This document shows, piece by piece, positions 29,183 to 38,030 of a stretch of 64,000 bases of DNA. The translations under genes and the position numbers were made by a program. The notes under the pieces were generated by a model that did no database searches, was not told the DNA's origin, and saw only the letters and a list, made by a program, of their open reading frames with translations. Within the stretch, counting starts at the first letter, position 1, and every line of letters starts with the position of its first letter. This DNA is from Chroococcidiopsidaceae cyanobacterium YX2bin18 (GTDB taxonomy: Bacteria; Cyanobacteriota; Cyanobacteriia; Cyanobacteriales; Chroococcidiopsidaceae), in contig JAUJND010000015.1 in assembly GCA_030446505.1 (NCBI GenBank), positions 1 through 64,000 on the forward strand, in the 5' to 3' direction.

Positions 29183-30520
29183 TTATCGAATTTTAGTTAC
29201 CGCAGCAAAAGGAACAGAAAAATTAGCTCGTGTCTGACTTCCCTCACCTAAAGAACTAGAATCAAATCTTAATAGGCGCTTGACGACATCAAGACCAACC
29301 CCAGCAGTTTGATCAAGTAGCTTTGAATCTACCTGCTTGTCGTTCGGAGAATGGTAGTTAGGTTCCTGACCTCGGTAGAAAAACAGCACTGGCACATCCG
29401 CAGCTGCAAAGGGTGCATGATCGCTGCCGCCACTACCACCGAAGGTAGAAACTCCAGGATCAGTTGCTTGAGCAAGCGTAGTTAGTGACTTAGTTCCTCC
29501 AACGAGGAGTTTATTGTTTACACCAACCATGTCGAAGTTCAGCATACCTTTGAGACCTTGAAGGAACTCAGGTTCAGCCGTACTTACAAAGGCTCTTGAA
29601 CCGTGAAGACCATCTTCTTCGCCGTCGAAAGCTACAAACCAAGACTGACGAGCAAGCGGCGTAGTAGACAAGTTACGGGCGATTTCAAGTACGACTGCCG
29701 TACCGGAAGCATTATCATTCGCGCCTGGAGCACCTGGCACTGAGTCATAATGACCGCCAAGCAGCACACTCGGTCGAGTTACACCCTTGAGATGGGCGAT
29801 GACGTTACGCCCAGTGACAACTCGCTGACGAGTATTTACGTTCAGAGCAACATTGAGCGGCTGACTTTGGACACGCTTAATCAAAGGTTTGCCAAGATCA
29901 CCCGAAAGTCCTAGAACGGGAATTTTGGTTTTACCGCCGAGCGTGCCGGACAAACTGTCTGATGCGGTATTGACAATGACCAAACCAACTGCGCCAGCAG
30001 CTGCGGCATTCTCAGCCTTCTGGAGAAAGCGAATTTCACCGCGTTGGACAATCGCGATCGCGCCTTTGACATCAACCGAGGCGAAGTCGGCAGAGTTACC
30101 CACATTAGGCACTGCAACGAGCCGTGCCGTAGGCTTTCCAGCCAGCGATCCATTTAAGGCAATACCTGCGATCGTTTTGCCATCAAGACTTAGATTTGAC
30201 CCTAAGTCTTCAAACTTTGGATAGGTGAAGGTTTGGACTTCAGCCATATAACCTGCCTTGCGGTACTCTTGGATCAGGTATGCGCTAGCTTTTTCCATCA
30301 CTGGTGTTCCAGCAACGCGGGGTCCAAGCTTAACTAAAGCCTGGACATCTGCACCAGCACGCCCGGGATTAACTAAATCGGTTTGCTTTAGAGAAGCGTT
30401 ACTTAGGGCTTGTACCTTTTGTGGTTGTTGGGTACACCCTGCTACTCCAATTACAATACTCGCACCTGCAACTAGCAACTGAATCGTTGGTTTTAATTGC
30501 ACACTTTTTTTGTTAGACAT
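29183..30520 (-). CDS. M28 family zinc aminopeptidase with PA domain, lipoprotein
   Basis: The protein is about 445 residues if ATG 30520 is used (the frame opens at GTG 30535). A lipoprotein signal ends in IVIGVAGC. The middle carries a protease-associated insert (AIVQRGEIRFLQKAENAAAAGAVGLVIVN). The M28 zinc peptidase signatures are GGHYDSVPGAPGANDNASG (His, Asp), FVAFDGEEDGLHGSRAFV (Glu pair), MLNFDMVGV (Asp) and GGSDHAPFAAADVP (His). It probably trims peptides outside the inner membrane. It lies just downstream of htrA in reverse order, both on the minus strand with a 43-bp gap, suggesting a periplasmic proteolysis pair. Confidence 0.9.
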   Translation of the reverse strand: MSNKKSVQLKPTIQLLVAGASIVIGVAGCTQQPQKVQALSNASLKQTDLVNPGRAGADVQALVKLGPRVAGTPVMEKASAYLIQEYRKAGYMAEVQTFTYPKFEDLGSNLSLDGKTIAGIALNGSLAGKPTARLVAVPNVGNSADFASVDVKGAIAIVQRGEIRFLQKAENAAAAGAVGLVIVNTASDSLSGTLGGKTKIPVLGLSGDLGKPLIKRVQSQPLNVALNVNTRQRVVTGRNVIAHLKGVTRPSVLLGGHYDSVPGAPGANDNASGTAVVLEIARNLSTTPLARQSWFVAFDGEEDGLHGSRAFVSTAEPEFLQGLKGMLNFDMVGVNNKLLVGGTKSLTTLAQATDPGVSTFGGSGGSDHAPFAAADVPVLFFYRGQEPNYHSPNDKQVDSKLLDQTAGVGLDVVKRLLRFDSSSLGEGSQTRANFSVPFAAVTKIR

Positions 30521-30535
30521 AAGTGACTCAAACAC

Positions 30536-31234
30536 GAGTAATTACACTAGTTCATGTCACAAGCAATTATGGATCGCGATGCCTGCGGCGGTTTGCCAAG
30601 CGACCACCGCGTTTTGAGAATATACTTTAACTTTTGTCCAATCATTTTCGCTTGACTAAGTTTTCTCCAAGAGTCTATCGATCTCTTGTTATTCTTAGTT
30701 TGATTGACAAATGTGACATAAATGTGTCAGAGCCTAGATGCTGGACTTGAGGACAGTAGCGATGCGATGTCGCTTCCTCAGCGTTGAATTAATGTCACTT
30801 CCCTTGATTGCCGACAGCTTAACACTTCGTCTAAAACATGGCGATCGCTCTTGAATATCTAGCTGCTATGGCGATCGCTTTTCTTAGTACAAAATATTAA
30901 TACTTGCTTTAAATAGGAGCACACACTTGAGCCAACAACTTTTTCGGGCTTTGTGACCTAGAGTTACATCTAGAAAATTTCCAAATAATATTTAGATATA
31001 GGATGTTATTTCCAATAGTGCAAATATATTGAAAGTTACTATACAGAAACTAATTATCTATTCTCTGACAGTGCTTGAAGCTGATGTCGAGCTACACTTG
31101 AGCTAGCGCTAGTAAAGTCAACTGTTAGCTGTTCTTTGACTATGCTTAAATTTATTTTTACAACTATTCAAACCATTATAAGTATCTACTGGGCTGGAGC
31201 AGCGGCATGACAAAATCCAGCAATAGACGAGATA
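30536..31234. other. Intergenic, no gene seen
   Basis: Nearly 700 bp without a credible gene. A GC-rich imperfect palindrome with GATGCCTGCGGCGG and CGACCACCGCG (about 30578-30613) resembles other small dispersed repeats in the window, and two HIP1 sites lie near 30840-30880. Confidence 0.45.
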
Positions 31235-31870
31235 ATGCGATTAATTGAGGAGGGCTACACTCGCTTCAACTTAAAACTTAAAGATAGCTCATTTGCTGTT
31301 GCACTTAGAAGGCTCAAAACATTCTATGCTTGGCTTACTACGGCTGCAATTGGAACTATCCTAATATTTAGTCAGTTGTTCAGAGAATTAAGCTTAGTAG
31401 TTGCTCTTACAGTTACTTACATCTTCTTATTCTCATCCTTTAGTTGGTTTTCCATTAAGTGGTGTACCGAGCATAAAAAGATGCTCAAGCAGGTTGCACC
31501 ATTGGTTATAATGTTGATTCTTACGCCCTTTCTAATGAGCCTGTTGTATCTACTTGACCCTGCTGTCTCAAACCCTTTCATCGCATCAGGGCTTAATCAA
31601 CTTGCTACAAGTTTTGGCTTCAAGTTTTTTGTTTCATTGCATCCAGTAGTTCAAGGTGGCATTTCTTCCGTATTTATATTGTGCTGGTTTGTACTTTGTT
31701 ATGTAGTTTCATGGCTTTTTGCAGTTCCTATAGCTTTTTGTTCTGTTTTCGTTGTTGCCCTCCCAGTTTGGTTTGCAAGATTAGTTGATACAATTGCGCC
31801 CAAGCAAAATTTCTTCGGTTTTACAGTCGTAGTTTATTTTGTAGTCAGCTTGTTGCTCTTACAACTATGA
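31235..31870 (+). CDS. Hypothetical multi-pass membrane protein
   Basis: The 211-residue protein has a charged N-terminus (RFNLKLKDSSFAVALRRLK) and about five hydrophobic helices, at roughly 29-45, 50-70, 88-106, 137-175 and 190-210. It has no catalytic motif that I can see. The conserved charged loop KWCTEHKKMLKQ lies between the second and third helices. It stands alone with long spacers on both sides. The function is unknown. Confidence 0.55.
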   Translation: MRLIEEGYTRFNLKLKDSSFAVALRRLKTFYAWLTTAAIGTILIFSQLFRELSLVVALTVTYIFLFSSFSWFSIKWCTEHKKMLKQVAPLVIMLILTPFLMSLLYLLDPAVSNPFIASGLNQLATSFGFKFFVSLHPVVQGGISSVFILCWFVLCYVVSWLFAVPIAFCSVFVVALPVWFARLVDTIAPKQNFFGFTVVVYFVVSLLLLQL

Positions 31871-32149
31871 TTTACTTCTGGTAACATTACAGTAGGATGC
31901 ACAGTTAAAAATGCTAACACCAGAAGTATAAGTGATCGCTACTTGCCCAGCTTTATCTCGAATTGCCCTTTTCATCACAGCCAAATTTTGTTAAACATAG
32001 GCACGCAAGTCAGAGTTATTTATAGTTGCAAAGTTAGTCGTAAGGTGGGTATTGTCCACCTTTTTGGTTAATAGCTTAGGTTACTTCAAATTAGTAGAGT
32101 AAGTCTTTTACGGTATGGTGGTACTCGCTATCATATGAACTAACGGTTT

Positions 32150-32359
32150 ATGCCTACCGCCGAACAGGCTCTTGCCTGTGTCAGAGGATGTCAGATGCTC
32201 TCAAACGGGTATCAGCCTATTCATGTATTCCGGTACAACCAAAATACTAAGAGAGTTCATCAAGATTGCCCTTTAAAGGTCAGATCATGTGTAAAGGCAC
32301 GATACTATAAAGCTAGATTGGAGCATGGGCTTCTATATGACTACCTTGCCAGAGATTGA
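32150..32359 (+). pseudogene. DUF6888-like small protein, probably truncated
   Basis: The first ~35 residues (PTAEQALACVRGCQMLSNGY, then QPIHVFRYNQNTK) look like the short cyanobacterial DUF6888 proteins, which continue with a beta-rich tail. Here the text after KRVH turns into basic nonsense and ends within the antitoxin start region, so the gene seems to be 3'-truncated or frameshifted near 32255. The match is from memory of the family and is only moderate. Confidence 0.4.
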
Positions 32360-32558
32360 AACAGCTATCAAACAACTGCCAGAAAACGATATTCGCCAAC
32401 TTGCGGTTTGGCTCCAAGACTATTTGAATGAAATGTGGGATCAGCAAATCGAAGCTGATTTAGGATCAGGCAGACTGAATAATTTAATTGCTAAAGCAGA
32501 GGCAGACATTGCAGCTAACAGAGTGAGAAACCTGGATGAAGTCCTTCGCAACGGCTGA
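32337..32558 (+). CDS. Antitoxin of a ParE/RelE-type module
   Basis: The 73-residue acidic protein starts at ATG 32337 (the frame also opens at TTG 32325). It has helices LPEIETAIKQLPENDIRQLA and WLQDYLNEMWDQQIEADL and a C-terminal tail ending NLDEVLRN. Small acidic proteins of this kind precede RelE/ParE toxins in many cyanobacteria. They neutralise the toxin and repress the operon. The 3' end overlaps the toxin gene by 23 bases, the usual translational coupling. Confidence 0.7.
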   Translation: MTTLPEIETAIKQLPENDIRQLAVWLQDYLNEMWDQQIEADLGSGRLNNLIAKAEADIAANRVRNLDEVLRNG

Positions 32559-32793
32559 TTTCTGGAGAACGTATGCAGAGTTATCTCCAGAAGTGAAGGA
32601 ACAAGCTCAGAAAGCGTATCAACTTTGGCAAGAGAATCCGCTGCATCCTTCTATACATTTTAAGAAGGTAGGCAAGAGTCTTTGGTCTGCGCGTGTTAGT
32701 GCTGGCTATCGGGCGTTGGCTTTGAAAAAAGGCGACGATTATTATTGGTTTTGGATTGGCGCTCACGACGAATATGAAGCTTTACTGAATTGA
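32536..32793 (+). CDS. ParE/RelE superfamily toxin
   Basis: The 85-residue protein has the compact RelE/ParE fold pattern: N-terminal helices (TADFWRTYAELSPEVKEQAQKA), then strands PSIHFKKVG, WSARVSAGYRALAL and YYWFWIGAHDEYEALL. The Arg in SAGYRAL and the final His-Asp-Glu-Tyr are typical of the ParE-like mRNA interferase group. It would act on translation and be held inactive by the overlapping antitoxin. Both genes are intact, unlike other toxin-antitoxin loci in this window. Confidence 0.75.
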   Translation: MKSFATADFWRTYAELSPEVKEQAQKAYQLWQENPLHPSIHFKKVGKSLWSARVSAGYRALALKKGDDYYWFWIGAHDEYEALLN

Positions 32794-33147
32794 CTGTGGC
32801 ATAGTTGAGCAATTAGTGGTGGAGGGCGCTTAGTTACAGAATAGTAACGATATAGTCTTTATCTTGAAGAACAAGCGACGATGGAAAGCATCACACTTCG
32901 TTTAGAAAATAGTGATCGCTCCAAAAAGAATTAGAGATAAAATCTATGTAAATTAATCTGGGGCAGCGAACTCAGCTAGTGGTCTAATAGAGTTGATTTT
33001 ACTCTTGGAAGTCTTGTCAGTGTAAGTGATGAAACTGCTGACGGTTCATTTAAGGACGCTCAAATCACCGGATCAGGTAAAAGCTTGGAACCTTTGCCGT
33101 GACGTGGTGAAATAAAGATTATTCAATCAACATTTTATTATTCACCG
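32794..33147. other. Intergenic before the nat operon
   Basis: No gene is visible in 354 bp. The operon promoter is expected here. A very short frame at 32881-32934 (ESITLRLENSDRSKKN) resembles the start of a ribbon-helix-helix antitoxin but ends at once. Confidence 0.4.
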
Positions 33148-34362
33148 ATGAAAGCACCTGCTACTCGTACAACCGCATTACTCGCTACTTTTGCTTTACT
33201 GCTTACAGCTTGTAGTCAAGCTAATACTGGCACAGAGGCAACTAACACAGGGGCAACCACAGCATCTACTGCTATACCAATTGGCATTGCCTTTGCTCAA
33301 ACTAGCAATGTTGCTTTACTTGGTCAAGAGCTAGTCGCTGGTGCTAAGGTTGCGGAAAAGTATTTCAATGATCAAGGCGGCATCAACGGTACTCCGGTTA
33401 AGTTAGTGTTCCAGGACACTGGCGGCGAAGAAGCTGGGACAATTAACGCTTTTCAAACTTTAATTAACAACGGTAAAGTTGTCGGCATTGTTGGTCCCAC
33501 TCTATCTCAACAAGCTTTTAGTGCTGACCCAATCGCTGAACGTGCCAAAGTCCCTGTAATTGGAGCATCGAATACCGCTAAAGGTATTCCCCAAATTGGC
33601 GATTATGTAGCTCGTGTTTCAGCACCTGTTTCTGTTGTTGCACCTAATTCCGTAAAAGCTGCACTCAAACTTAATCCAAACATTAAAAAGGTTGCTGTTT
33701 TTTACGCTCAAAATGATGCTTTTAATAAATCTGAAACTGAAATATTTCAGCAAACAGTTAAGGATCAAGGGCTAGAATTAGTAACAGTTCAAAAATTTCA
33801 AACTACTGACACAGACTTTCAAACTCAAGCCACGAATGCTATTAATTTAAAACCAGATTTAGTAATTATTTCTGGCTTGTCTGCTGATGGGGGTAACTTA
33901 GTACGACAGCTACGAGAGCTTGGCTACAAAGGTTTAATTATTGGTGGAAATGGTCTTAATACATCAAATTTATTGCCAGTTTGTAAAGCTCTTTGTGATG
34001 GTGTTCTAATTGCTCAAGCTTATAGTCCTGAGCAACCTGGTGAAATTAATAATGCTTTTCGTACTGCTTATACCAATCAATATAAAAAGCAACCACCCCA
34101 ATTCAGCGCTCAAGCCTTTGCTGCGGTGCAAGTGTATGTAGATACTCTCAAGACTTTGGACAAAAAAACTGATGTTAGTAAAATGCCGCTAGCACAGTTG
34201 CGTACAGAATTAAACAAACAGTTATTAACTGGAAAGTATCAAACGCCATTAGGTGATATCTCTTTCACGCCAGAAGGCGAAATTGTTCAACAAGAGTTTT
34301 ATGTTGCTCAAATTAAAATGGACGCAGATGGTAGTAACGGTAAATTTACCTTTTTAAAATAA
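33148..34362 (+). CDS. natB: Amino-acid ABC transporter substrate-binding protein
   Basis: The 404-residue lipoprotein has a signal with the lipobox LLLTAC, a Thr-rich linker, and a LIV-binding-protein fold: IPIGIAFAQTSNVALLGQELV, AEKYFNDQGGINGTPVKLVF, VGIVGPTLSQQAFSADPIAE and VIGASNTAKGIPQIGDYVARVS. The text closely resembles NatB of the neutral amino-acid (N-I) system of filamentous cyanobacteria. It heads the operon and delivers the substrate to the NatC/NatD permease. NatB-type systems take up neutral and some acidic amino acids. Urea transporters (Urt) are related but have a different binding protein. Confidence 0.85.
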   Translation: MKAPATRTTALLATFALLLTACSQANTGTEATNTGATTASTAIPIGIAFAQTSNVALLGQELVAGAKVAEKYFNDQGGINGTPVKLVFQDTGGEEAGTINAFQTLINNGKVVGIVGPTLSQQAFSADPIAERAKVPVIGASNTAKGIPQIGDYVARVSAPVSVVAPNSVKAALKLNPNIKKVAVFYAQNDAFNKSETEIFQQTVKDQGLELVTVQKFQTTDTDFQTQATNAINLKPDLVIISGLSADGGNLVRQLRELGYKGLIIGGNGLNTSNLLPVCKALCDGVLIAQAYSPEQPGEINNAFRTAYTNQYKKQPPQFSAQAFAAVQVYVDTLKTLDKKTDVSKMPLAQLRTELNKQLLTGKYQTPLGDISFTPEGEIVQQEFYVAQIKMDADGSNGKFTFLK

Positions 34363-34370
34363 CTGTAATT

Positions 34371-35321
34371 ATGGACACAACTCTATTTTTGCAGCAGTTT
34401 TTAAATGGTTTGTCTATTGGTAGTGCTTATGCAATTTTTGCTTTAGGATACACTCTCATCTTTTCTATTTTGGGCATTATTAACTTTGCTCATGGAGCAA
34501 TTTTTACTCTAGGAGCTTATTTTACTTATGCACTAATGGGTGGAAAATTTGGTTTTAGCGGATTATTGGCTAACGCAGCTTTACCTATCCAATTACCCTT
34601 TGCCTTAGCTTTAATTCTTGGAAGTTCACTTGCTGGTTTAATCGGAGTTGCGGTTGAACGGTTTGCCTTTCGACCTTTGCGCCGCAAGAATTCTGATCCA
34701 CTACTAACGGTTGTTTCCAGCTTAGGTGTGGCAGTGGTAATTGTTAATGTAATCCAGTATTTAGTCGGCGCGGAAAGCTACACATTTCCAGCAAACACTT
34801 ATGGTACTTTGCCAGCTGCTATTAACTTTGGTACAGCAGAAAAACCTGTCCCGATTCGCTCAGTGCAGGTAGTAATTTTTTGTGTGTCCGCTGTGATTCT
34901 GGCAATTATTACCTATTTCATTAATCGCACAAAATATGGCAAAGCAATGCAGGCAGTTGCTGAAGATCCTACTACAGCAAGTTTACTAGGCATTAACACT
35001 GATCGCTTTATTGTTTTGACATTCTTTATTAGCAGTTTCTTAGCTGGGTTGGCGGGGACTTTGGTAGGCTCTAGTGTGAGTATTGCTGGACCGTACTTCG
35101 GCATTGGCTTTGGGCTTAAGGGTTTAGCGGTGATTGTACTGGGTGGTTTAGGCAGTATTCCTGGTGCAGTGTTAGGCGGCTTAGTAATAGGACTAGTTGA
35201 GGCGTTTGTTCCAGCTGATTACTCTGCTTATAAAGATGCTGTTGCATTTGGAATATTGTTTATCATGCTTCTGGTTAGACCTCAAGGACTGCTGGGGCGG
35301 CGTTTTGTCCAGAAAGTGTAG
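34371..35321 (+). CDS. natD: Branched-chain/neutral amino-acid ABC permease (LivH type)
   Basis: The 316-residue integral membrane protein has about eight helices and LivH-family text: LNGLSIGSAYAIFALGYTLI, GIINFAHGAIFTLGAYF, ERFAFRPLRRKNSDPLLTV, YGKAMQAVAEDPTTASLLGI (the cytoplasmic EAA-like loop contacting the ATPases) and GLAVIVLGGLGSIPGAVLGG. It starts 8 bp after natB and pairs with the LivM-type permease downstream to form the channel. Confidence 0.87.
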   Translation: MDTTLFLQQFLNGLSIGSAYAIFALGYTLIFSILGIINFAHGAIFTLGAYFTYALMGGKFGFSGLLANAALPIQLPFALALILGSSLAGLIGVAVERFAFRPLRRKNSDPLLTVVSSLGVAVVIVNVIQYLVGAESYTFPANTYGTLPAAINFGTAEKPVPIRSVQVVIFCVSAVILAIITYFINRTKYGKAMQAVAEDPTTASLLGINTDRFIVLTFFISSFLAGLAGTLVGSSVSIAGPYFGIGFGLKGLAVIVLGGLGSIPGAVLGGLVIGLVEAFVPADYSAYKDAVAFGILFIMLLVRPQGLLGRRFVQKV

Positions 35322-35508
35322 TTATTCTGTTTACAAATTGTCTGCGAAGCGCGAAGTGGGCTGTAAAAACTAATATTTCATCCTGGTAGAAGTAATTGCG
35401 CTCATATCAGAGAACACAATTGAAATCAAAAAACTCTTAAAATCATGCTCAAATATAGTCTAAGCAGTTAATTATTAAGTTTGAAACTGCTAACCACCCC
35501 CACTTAAC

Positions 35509-36426
35509 ATGGCTGGATTTTTTGATACTTACGGATTTCTTATTGTCTCTATGGTACTAGGGGCAATGCTAGGACTGTCGCTCTACTTACCACTAATGAC
35601 AGGGCAACTCTCTTTAGCTAGTCCTGGTTTTTATGCATTGGGTGGATATATTGCAGCGATTCTGTCAACTAAAGTTTTTACATCCAGTAGTGTGTTCCCT
35701 ATTCCTCTACTGCTATTAGAGATGTTGATTGCTGGTGTTGCTTCTGGTTTATTGGGCATCTTGGTAGGAATTCCGGCGCTGCGGTTGCGAGGAATTTATT
35801 TGGCGATCGCAACCATTGCCTTTGTTGAAGTCCTGCGAGTTATTTCCCTTAACTTGGATATTACAGGCGGAGCAGTGGGTATTTTCGGCATTCCCCAACC
35901 GTTTCAAACAGCGATCGCCTATTTGTGGATTGCAGTACCCTTACTTTTAATTAGTATGTTCTTCTTATATCGCCTTGAGCGGATTCGAGTCGGACGCGCC
36001 TTTGCTGCAATTCGTGAAGATGAACTAGCGGCAGATGCAATGGGTATTAACCCAACTCACTATAAAGTACTAGCTTTCACATTGGGGGCAGTTTTAGCAG
36101 GAATTGTGGGTGCGATTAGCGCTCACTTTCTTAACACTTGGAATGCTCGCCAAGGTACTTTTGATGCCAGTATTATCTACTTAACTTTTGTATTAATTGG
36201 TGGCTCTAAAAGCTTTATCGGACCAGTGCTAGGAGGTATGGTATTTACAGCATTGCCAGAAGTGCTACGCGCGATCGCAGACACAAGTAGTTCACCCCTT
36301 ATTGCTCAATTTTTACGGGATAGTCGCTTAATTATTTTCGGACTATTAATTGTCATCGGAACTATATTTTTTCCTGAAGGTTTAGTAACGCCAGACTTAT
36401 TTAAAAGGTCAAGAGACAGAAAATAA
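35509..36426 (+). CDS. natC: Branched-chain/neutral amino-acid ABC permease (LivM type)
   Basis: The 305-residue membrane protein has LivM-family features: MTGQLSLASPGFYALGGYIA, GIPALRLRGIYLAIATIAF, GGAVGIFGIP, RVGRAFAAIREDELAADAMG (ATPase-contact loop), VGAISAHFLNTW and a final GLVTPDLFKR. A 187-bp gap separates it from the LivH-type gene, wider than the other joints of the operon, so an extra promoter or RNA feature there is possible. It is followed 2 bp later by the first ATPase gene. Confidence 0.87.
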   Translation: MAGFFDTYGFLIVSMVLGAMLGLSLYLPLMTGQLSLASPGFYALGGYIAAILSTKVFTSSSVFPIPLLLLEMLIAGVASGLLGILVGIPALRLRGIYLAIATIAFVEVLRVISLNLDITGGAVGIFGIPQPFQTAIAYLWIAVPLLLISMFFLYRLERIRVGRAFAAIREDELAADAMGINPTHYKVLAFTLGAVLAGIVGAISAHFLNTWNARQGTFDASIIYLTFVLIGGSKSFIGPVLGGMVFTALPEVLRAIADTSSSPLIAQFLRDSRLIIFGLLIVIGTIFFPEGLVTPDLFKRSRDRK

Positions 36427-36428
36427 TA

Positions 36429-37232
36429 ATGTCACCGTATATCACTAACAATACAGCAGTATCTCACAGCAATTCTATTTTAGAAGTTAAGCAGCTAACT
36501 GTCCGTTTCGGAGGTTTAGTTGCGGTAAATAATGTATCTTTCACAGTCAACAAAAATGAGATTTTTGGACTTATTGGTCCTAATGGTGCTGGTAAGACAA
36601 CGCTATTTAATTTAATCACAGGCTTGCTGCAACCTTCTAGTGGACAATTACTTTATCAAGGACAGGAAATTGCTAAACTCCGCCCATATCAAATCGCTAC
36701 CAAAGGCATTGCCCGCACATTCCAAAATATTCGCTTGTTTGGCAATCTCTCGGCAATCGAAAATGTGATTATTGCGCGACATATTCACACTAATAGTAGT
36801 ATTTTTAGAGGAGTATTGGGCTTAGCACCTGCTCCTATTGAGGAATTGAAAACAAAACAGAAGGCTTTAGAACTTCTTGATTTGGTAGGTTTGATCGATC
36901 GCGCTCAGGAAAAAGCCCGAAATTTCTCCTATGGTGATCAACGGCGGCTGGAAATTGCTCGTGCGCTTGCTCTTGAACCTCAAGTCCTACTTTTAGACGA
37001 ACCAGCTGCTGGGATGAATCATCAGGAAAAACATTACCTGAGTCAGTTTATTCGTGAAATATGTATCAACTTTAACTTGACAACTATCCTGATTGAGCAT
37101 CATGTCCCTTTAGTTATGGGGTTGTGCGATCGCATCGCTGTTCTGAATTTTGGCAAGTTAATTGCTGTAGGTAACCCAGCCGAAGTTAGAACTGATCCGG
37201 CTGTAATTGAAGCTTATCTGGGAGCAGAATAA
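36429..37232 (+). CDS. natA: Amino-acid ABC transporter ATPase (LivG type)
   Basis: The 267-residue ATPase has Walker A GPNGAGKTT, Q-loop FQNIRLF, signature FSYGDQRRLEIARAL, Walker B VLLLDEPAAGMNHQEK and the switch His in LIEHHVPLVMGLCDRI. The AAGMN and C-terminal AYLGAE text marks the LivG branch. It overlaps the next ATPase gene by one base (the A of TAATG), a sign of tight translational coupling. Confidence 0.9.
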   Translation: MSPYITNNTAVSHSNSILEVKQLTVRFGGLVAVNNVSFTVNKNEIFGLIGPNGAGKTTLFNLITGLLQPSSGQLLYQGQEIAKLRPYQIATKGIARTFQNIRLFGNLSAIENVIIARHIHTNSSIFRGVLGLAPAPIEELKTKQKALELLDLVGLIDRAQEKARNFSYGDQRRLEIARALALEPQVLLLDEPAAGMNHQEKHYLSQFIREICINFNLTTILIEHHVPLVMGLCDRIAVLNFGKLIAVGNPAEVRTDPAVIEAYLGAE

Positions 37233-37974
37233 TGAGCCACGATGAGCAAATAAACTTAAAAGCTAATACCCGGATACTAGAAGTTAAGGGTTTATCTGTT
37301 AATTATGGTAGCATTCAAGCCCTGCGAAATATTGATTTAACTATTCACACTGGCGAGGTAGTCACTCTGATTGGAGCAAATGGTGCTGGCAAAAGTACCA
37401 CACTACGAGCTATTTCCAAGCTTGTTAAGCTCCACAGCGGACATATTTACTACAACGGACGTAACATTACGCGTCACCCTGCTTACAAAGTTGTCCATTT
37501 GGGGATTGCTCATTCCCCTGAAGGACGTAGAGTGCTAACGCGGCAAACTGTTCTCGATAACTTAAAGCTGGGAGCATATACTCAATCCAACTCCGCAGAT
37601 GTGAAAGCTGATATCAATCATCAATTTGGGATTTTCCCACGTCTAGCAGAACGCCGTCATCAGTTAGCTGGCACACTTAGCGGTGGTGAACAACAAATGT
37701 TAGCGATCGCCGTGCTTTGATGAGTAGACCAAAACTTTTGCTCTTAGATGAACCTAGCCTTGGTCTTGCACCCGCGATTATGCACGAGATTTTCTCTATT
37801 ATCCAAAATTTGCGTAGTTCCGGCGTTACTATCCTTCTAGTCGAGCAAAATGCCAAACTAGCTTTACAAATTGCTGACAGAGGATATGTGCTTGAAGCAG
37901 GCTGCATTACCCTTAGTGGACAAGCATTACAACTGCTTAATGATGAGCGGGTTAAAAAGGCTTATTTAGGCTAA
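37232..37974 (+). pseudogene. natE: Amino-acid ABC transporter ATPase (LivF type), frameshifted
   Basis: The gene reads as 247 residues over two frames. Walker A GANGAGKST, the LivF text AHSPEGRRVLTRQTVLDNL and the signature LSGGEQQMLAIA are in the first frame, which then ends VL-stop. Walker B KLLLLDEPSLGLAPAI and the C-terminus VKKAYLG are in the second. Restoring one C after GCGATCGC at about 37711 gives AIARALMSRPKLLLL, exactly the family consensus. The mutation lies in a CCC run beside a HIP1 site. With all other nat genes intact, a read error is a strong alternative to true inactivation. Confidence 0.9.
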
Positions 37975-38030
37975 TAAGACTTACGCATTGACAGAAAAAT
38001 AATTATGTGTGTCTAGTTAATGTTTGCACT

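Noticed and set aside
30842-30882. Pair of HIP1 sites as a regulatory element
   Set aside because: GCGATCGC is spread over the whole window, mostly inside genes, so single copies or pairs carry no special meaning.
35322-35508. Possible riboswitch in the gap between the two nat permease genes
   Set aside because: No stable conserved stem pattern or known aptamer motif can be seen by eye.
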